Part shown: one piece after another, positions 61,151 to 64,000 of the stretch
Layout of the letters: every line of letters starts with the position of its first letter
Numbering within the stretch: the first letter of the stretch is position 1
NCBI GenBank assembly: GCA_026874595.1
Contig: CM049306.1
Location: 74,215,642-74,279,641, forward strand
From: Sipunculus nudus
Taxonomy: Eukaryota; Annelida; Sipuncula; Golfingiida; Sipunculidae
DNA: 64,000 bases
Direction: 5' to 3'
Program-made: the position numbers and the translations under genes
Notes under the pieces: generated by a model
Seen by the model: the letters and a program-made list of their open reading frames with translations, nothing else
The model's database searches: none
Told to the model about the DNA's origin: nothing

Positions 61151-64000
61151 TAAATGACTAGAAACATGTTATTTGTGATATGATATGATATGATCATATG
61201 TAAACATAATGTGATGATGCTCGTGTTCCAAATCATATTATCAGAATAGAATCACAAAATATCCTGTAATTGGTGATATATTTTGATTATCATATTGTGT
61301 ACACAGAAACATATATATGGTATTACAAGAAAAGAATCTCTATCATGTTGGTGATGTTTGCACTACAGTTATACAGAGTAAATTTATATGGTCATATGAA
61401 AACCAATATTTATAAAAAAAATACAGAAAAAAAATCAATAAAGAAGTTTTTCTTGGCTCATATTTAATTCATATTGCTAAGCCTTGACTATATATAAATA
61501 TGAATTTTTATGATTTTAAAGAAGTTTGTAATTACTGGTTGGACCCTTTATTACTCAGCAATGAGTTTCAACAGTGTGTTTAATATAATAGCAGAACAAG
61601 TCTAAATGAATCATTCAGTAGGCTGTGGGGTGTTTTGTTACATTGCTTTTAGAGCTAGATGGTTCATCCTTTTTTTTCTTTTTACAAATCAAATGTATTT
61701 TTAGTGTAGTCATGCATAACTTACATGTACTGCTTCAGACTTGAAAAATTTTGTACCAACCTGAGCTTAAGTGAATGTTTTTGAGGGTTTTTGAAGTCAG
61801 ATGAAAAATGGCACTATCTGGGACTTGATCAATTGTTAACTTGTCAGTTTAAGTTTTCTGGGGCAGATTGACACACTTAATATTAATCAGTAGAAAAATC
61901 TGAAAATTTAAAATAAGTTGAGGGTTAAGATTGTCACAATAAAAATTTATCATTAGTGAATCTGAAAACTGAAAAAAAAGTTTATTGTTAATATGATATT
62001 ATGTGATCTTTGCATTTGTTGGCTGGTATTTAAGTTGAATGAAACCATCATGTTGTATCATTCTGTTTACACTCTAAATTAAAGCCAAACTATCCCCAAA
62101 GTATACTTCAGTTATATAATGATGTGTAAAGATATGAAAAAAGATCATCTTAATCCATTACTGTCTGAGGTAGTCTAAATTGCTGAAGAGTTAGTGTATA
62201 ATAGAAAGTCAGAAGAACCTGTTATATATATAATAGTATATTGATAATGAAATGTCTGCTTAACTGTGATGTCTGATGTAAATGGAGTTTAAACAAACAT
62301 CTAAATATCAGTTACATTCCTCAGCCTGTATATGAAATCCCAGCCTCTGCTGCCCGTGGGCACATTTTATCCAGGTTTAATGTTACATAAACCAGTGCTA
62401 TGTCACAGCTGTTTTGGTATGATTTATAATTACAGCCACAGCTGTGTATTGACATACACTTGAAGGGGTCTGGGATATTGAGGTGGAGCTTTTATACACT
62501 GCCAGGAGAACCAGGGCATGAGAGCCTGGATATTCTTTGTGGATGGTTGTTAGACAGTATATGGGGTTTGTGTAACTGATAGGGATATATAGCAAGACAG
62601 TTTGTCAGAGGGATCAGAAAAAAATTTTTCAAGCACATTTCAACTTCATATGAAGACAGTAGATAAGGAACATAAAGAACACTATAATTACATGATTGCT
62701 TACATATACCAGTAGTAGTTTATAATAGTTTGTCTGAAGTATTTTTTGTAAACTTTCTAACACAAAACCTGTTTGAGTATATCTCCCATAAATAGAACTC
62801 CCTGCTTTTATTGAAGTGATATGAATAACAAACTAGCTCAAAATTTATGCCTGCAGGCTTTTGTTCAGTTTTTTTTTCTTGGGAAAATCAACTTTTGTTA
62901 ACCTTTGATGTGTCAAAGTCCCTGTTGGTCCCTTCAGTTTGATACCACAAGGTTAATGAAAGAAACAACCAATTATTGATATAATTGATTAATTTTCATA
63001 CCACTAACTAAAATGATATTTGACTTTTTTATATTTTGATGCACTAGGGAATTGTTAATATTTCATCCCTTGCATTATAATGGAAAATGTTGGCTTCTAA
63101 GGCAAAACAAATTGAGGTATGGTTCTCAGGCACAGCCCTTGGAAATTTTAACCCCCTGCATCAAAAATTTTTATTTTGATTTTCATCTTCAAGAAGATTA
63201 AATAATACAGTTTTGATAATATTTCCTTTGTTATGTAGTGATTTTATCTGTTTAGCAAAAATTTCTGTAATGCTTTTCCTGGATCATATGAGATTTTTAA
63301 AGAAACATACAAAAAAAGGTAAAACAAAATATCAGCTGCTCGCTTTGATTTTTGTAAAAAGTGCCTGAGAACCTTACTTTTTTTTGCTTAAATAATAGGA
63401 GACTTATGAGCTTTCTGAAGATGTAAAACAAATGCAATTATTATTGATGCTGTATTAACTGGGTCTAGAGTGTAATGCTGTTCTTATGACTATGATCTGG
63501 CAGTCAGAGCAGTTGACTTGAATTAGGATTGTTTTATCACTAAGACTGTGGCTGTAGCATTGAGCTGGGCTGGTCTGACAAGCTGTCAGTAGCAGTCTGT
63601 ATTGATTCATGTTTCTTCCAAGGCAGCTGTTGTTTTAAATGGATCAGATAGAACCATGATTCATGAATTTGACATGCTGTCTAAATCATGATAGGATAAC
63701 ATGATAAAGTGGTGTTTTATTTATATCCAGGGATGAGACTTTTCCTTTCTACAGGAATTCCCTATGAATTTCTTATGCAGAAAAAAAAATTATAGAAAAA
63801 AATATAGGAATTCCAGTTTTCTAAGCTCAGAAATAACTAATGGCAATTTCTATGATTTGTCAAGACCTGCAATACAATTACATGAGGTTTTCAATCTTGG
63901 ATCCCTGGATCACAGCTGCCTCTACTCCATTTGAATCGATGGCCTGTGTTTTTCTCATTTGTCTGAAAATGTTTTCAACCTGTCAAGCTCATTTAAATGC
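61151..64000 (+). other. AT-rich intron to window end
   Basis: No frame or repeat that I can support. The TACC coiled-coil exons are not seen here. Confidence 0.55.

Overview
The window is animal nuclear DNA, most likely from a marine mollusc and probably a bivalve. The evidence is low gene density, AT-rich introns rich in microsatellites and G/C homopolymers, and a dense load of non-autonomous elements with internal tandem arrays that resemble oyster 'pearl'-type repeats. The species call is inference.

One gene is clearly present, on the plus strand: a TACC (transforming acidic coiled-coil) family gene, whose products in other animals act at centrosomes and spindle microtubules. Its coding exons, with consensus splice sites and compatible phases, are 10130-10318, 23212-29997 (or 29985), 38072-38262, 40253-40783, 50051-50132 and 51027-51372. 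Two exons carry the SDP-type motif of the family: RGSYNIDWDNLDPDFNPF and RGSYNIDFDHLDDNINPF. The C-terminal coiled-coil TACC domain was not found and should lie beyond base 64000, so the gene is partial here.

There appear to be two alternative N-termini. One is a short exon starting MSLQ that joins in phase to VTFETP, resembling vertebrate TACC3 (MSLQ...VTFQTP). The other is a giant exon of about 2,260 codons starting MGQEGSK, a myristoylation-type start, resembling the giant exon and MG-start of vertebrate TACC2. Both end in phase 0 and can join exon 38072. The giant exon contains a coding minisatellite of about 43 units of 11 residues, with a 17-unit higher-order duplication.

Region by region. 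1-10129: non-coding, with a ~1-kb direct duplication, a foldback repeat, a possible CpG-rich promoter near 4.8 kb and a cluster of nine copies of the 16-bp motif TGTCCCACCCGTAACA. 10.3-23.2 kb: intron filled by three tandem-array elements carrying nuclear-receptor-type half-site arrays and the palindrome AGGTGGCGCCACCT; one has a hAT remnant inserted. 22.5-23.2 kb: possible promoter/5'UTR for the giant exon. 30-38 kb: intron with another element and one candidate 24-codon cassette exon. 40.8-50 kb: intron with a further element, a ~355-bp tandem array with paired E-box palindromes, and a CpG-rich block at 44.5-48.5 kb that may be an internal promoter. 51.4-64 kb: intron with little recognisable content.
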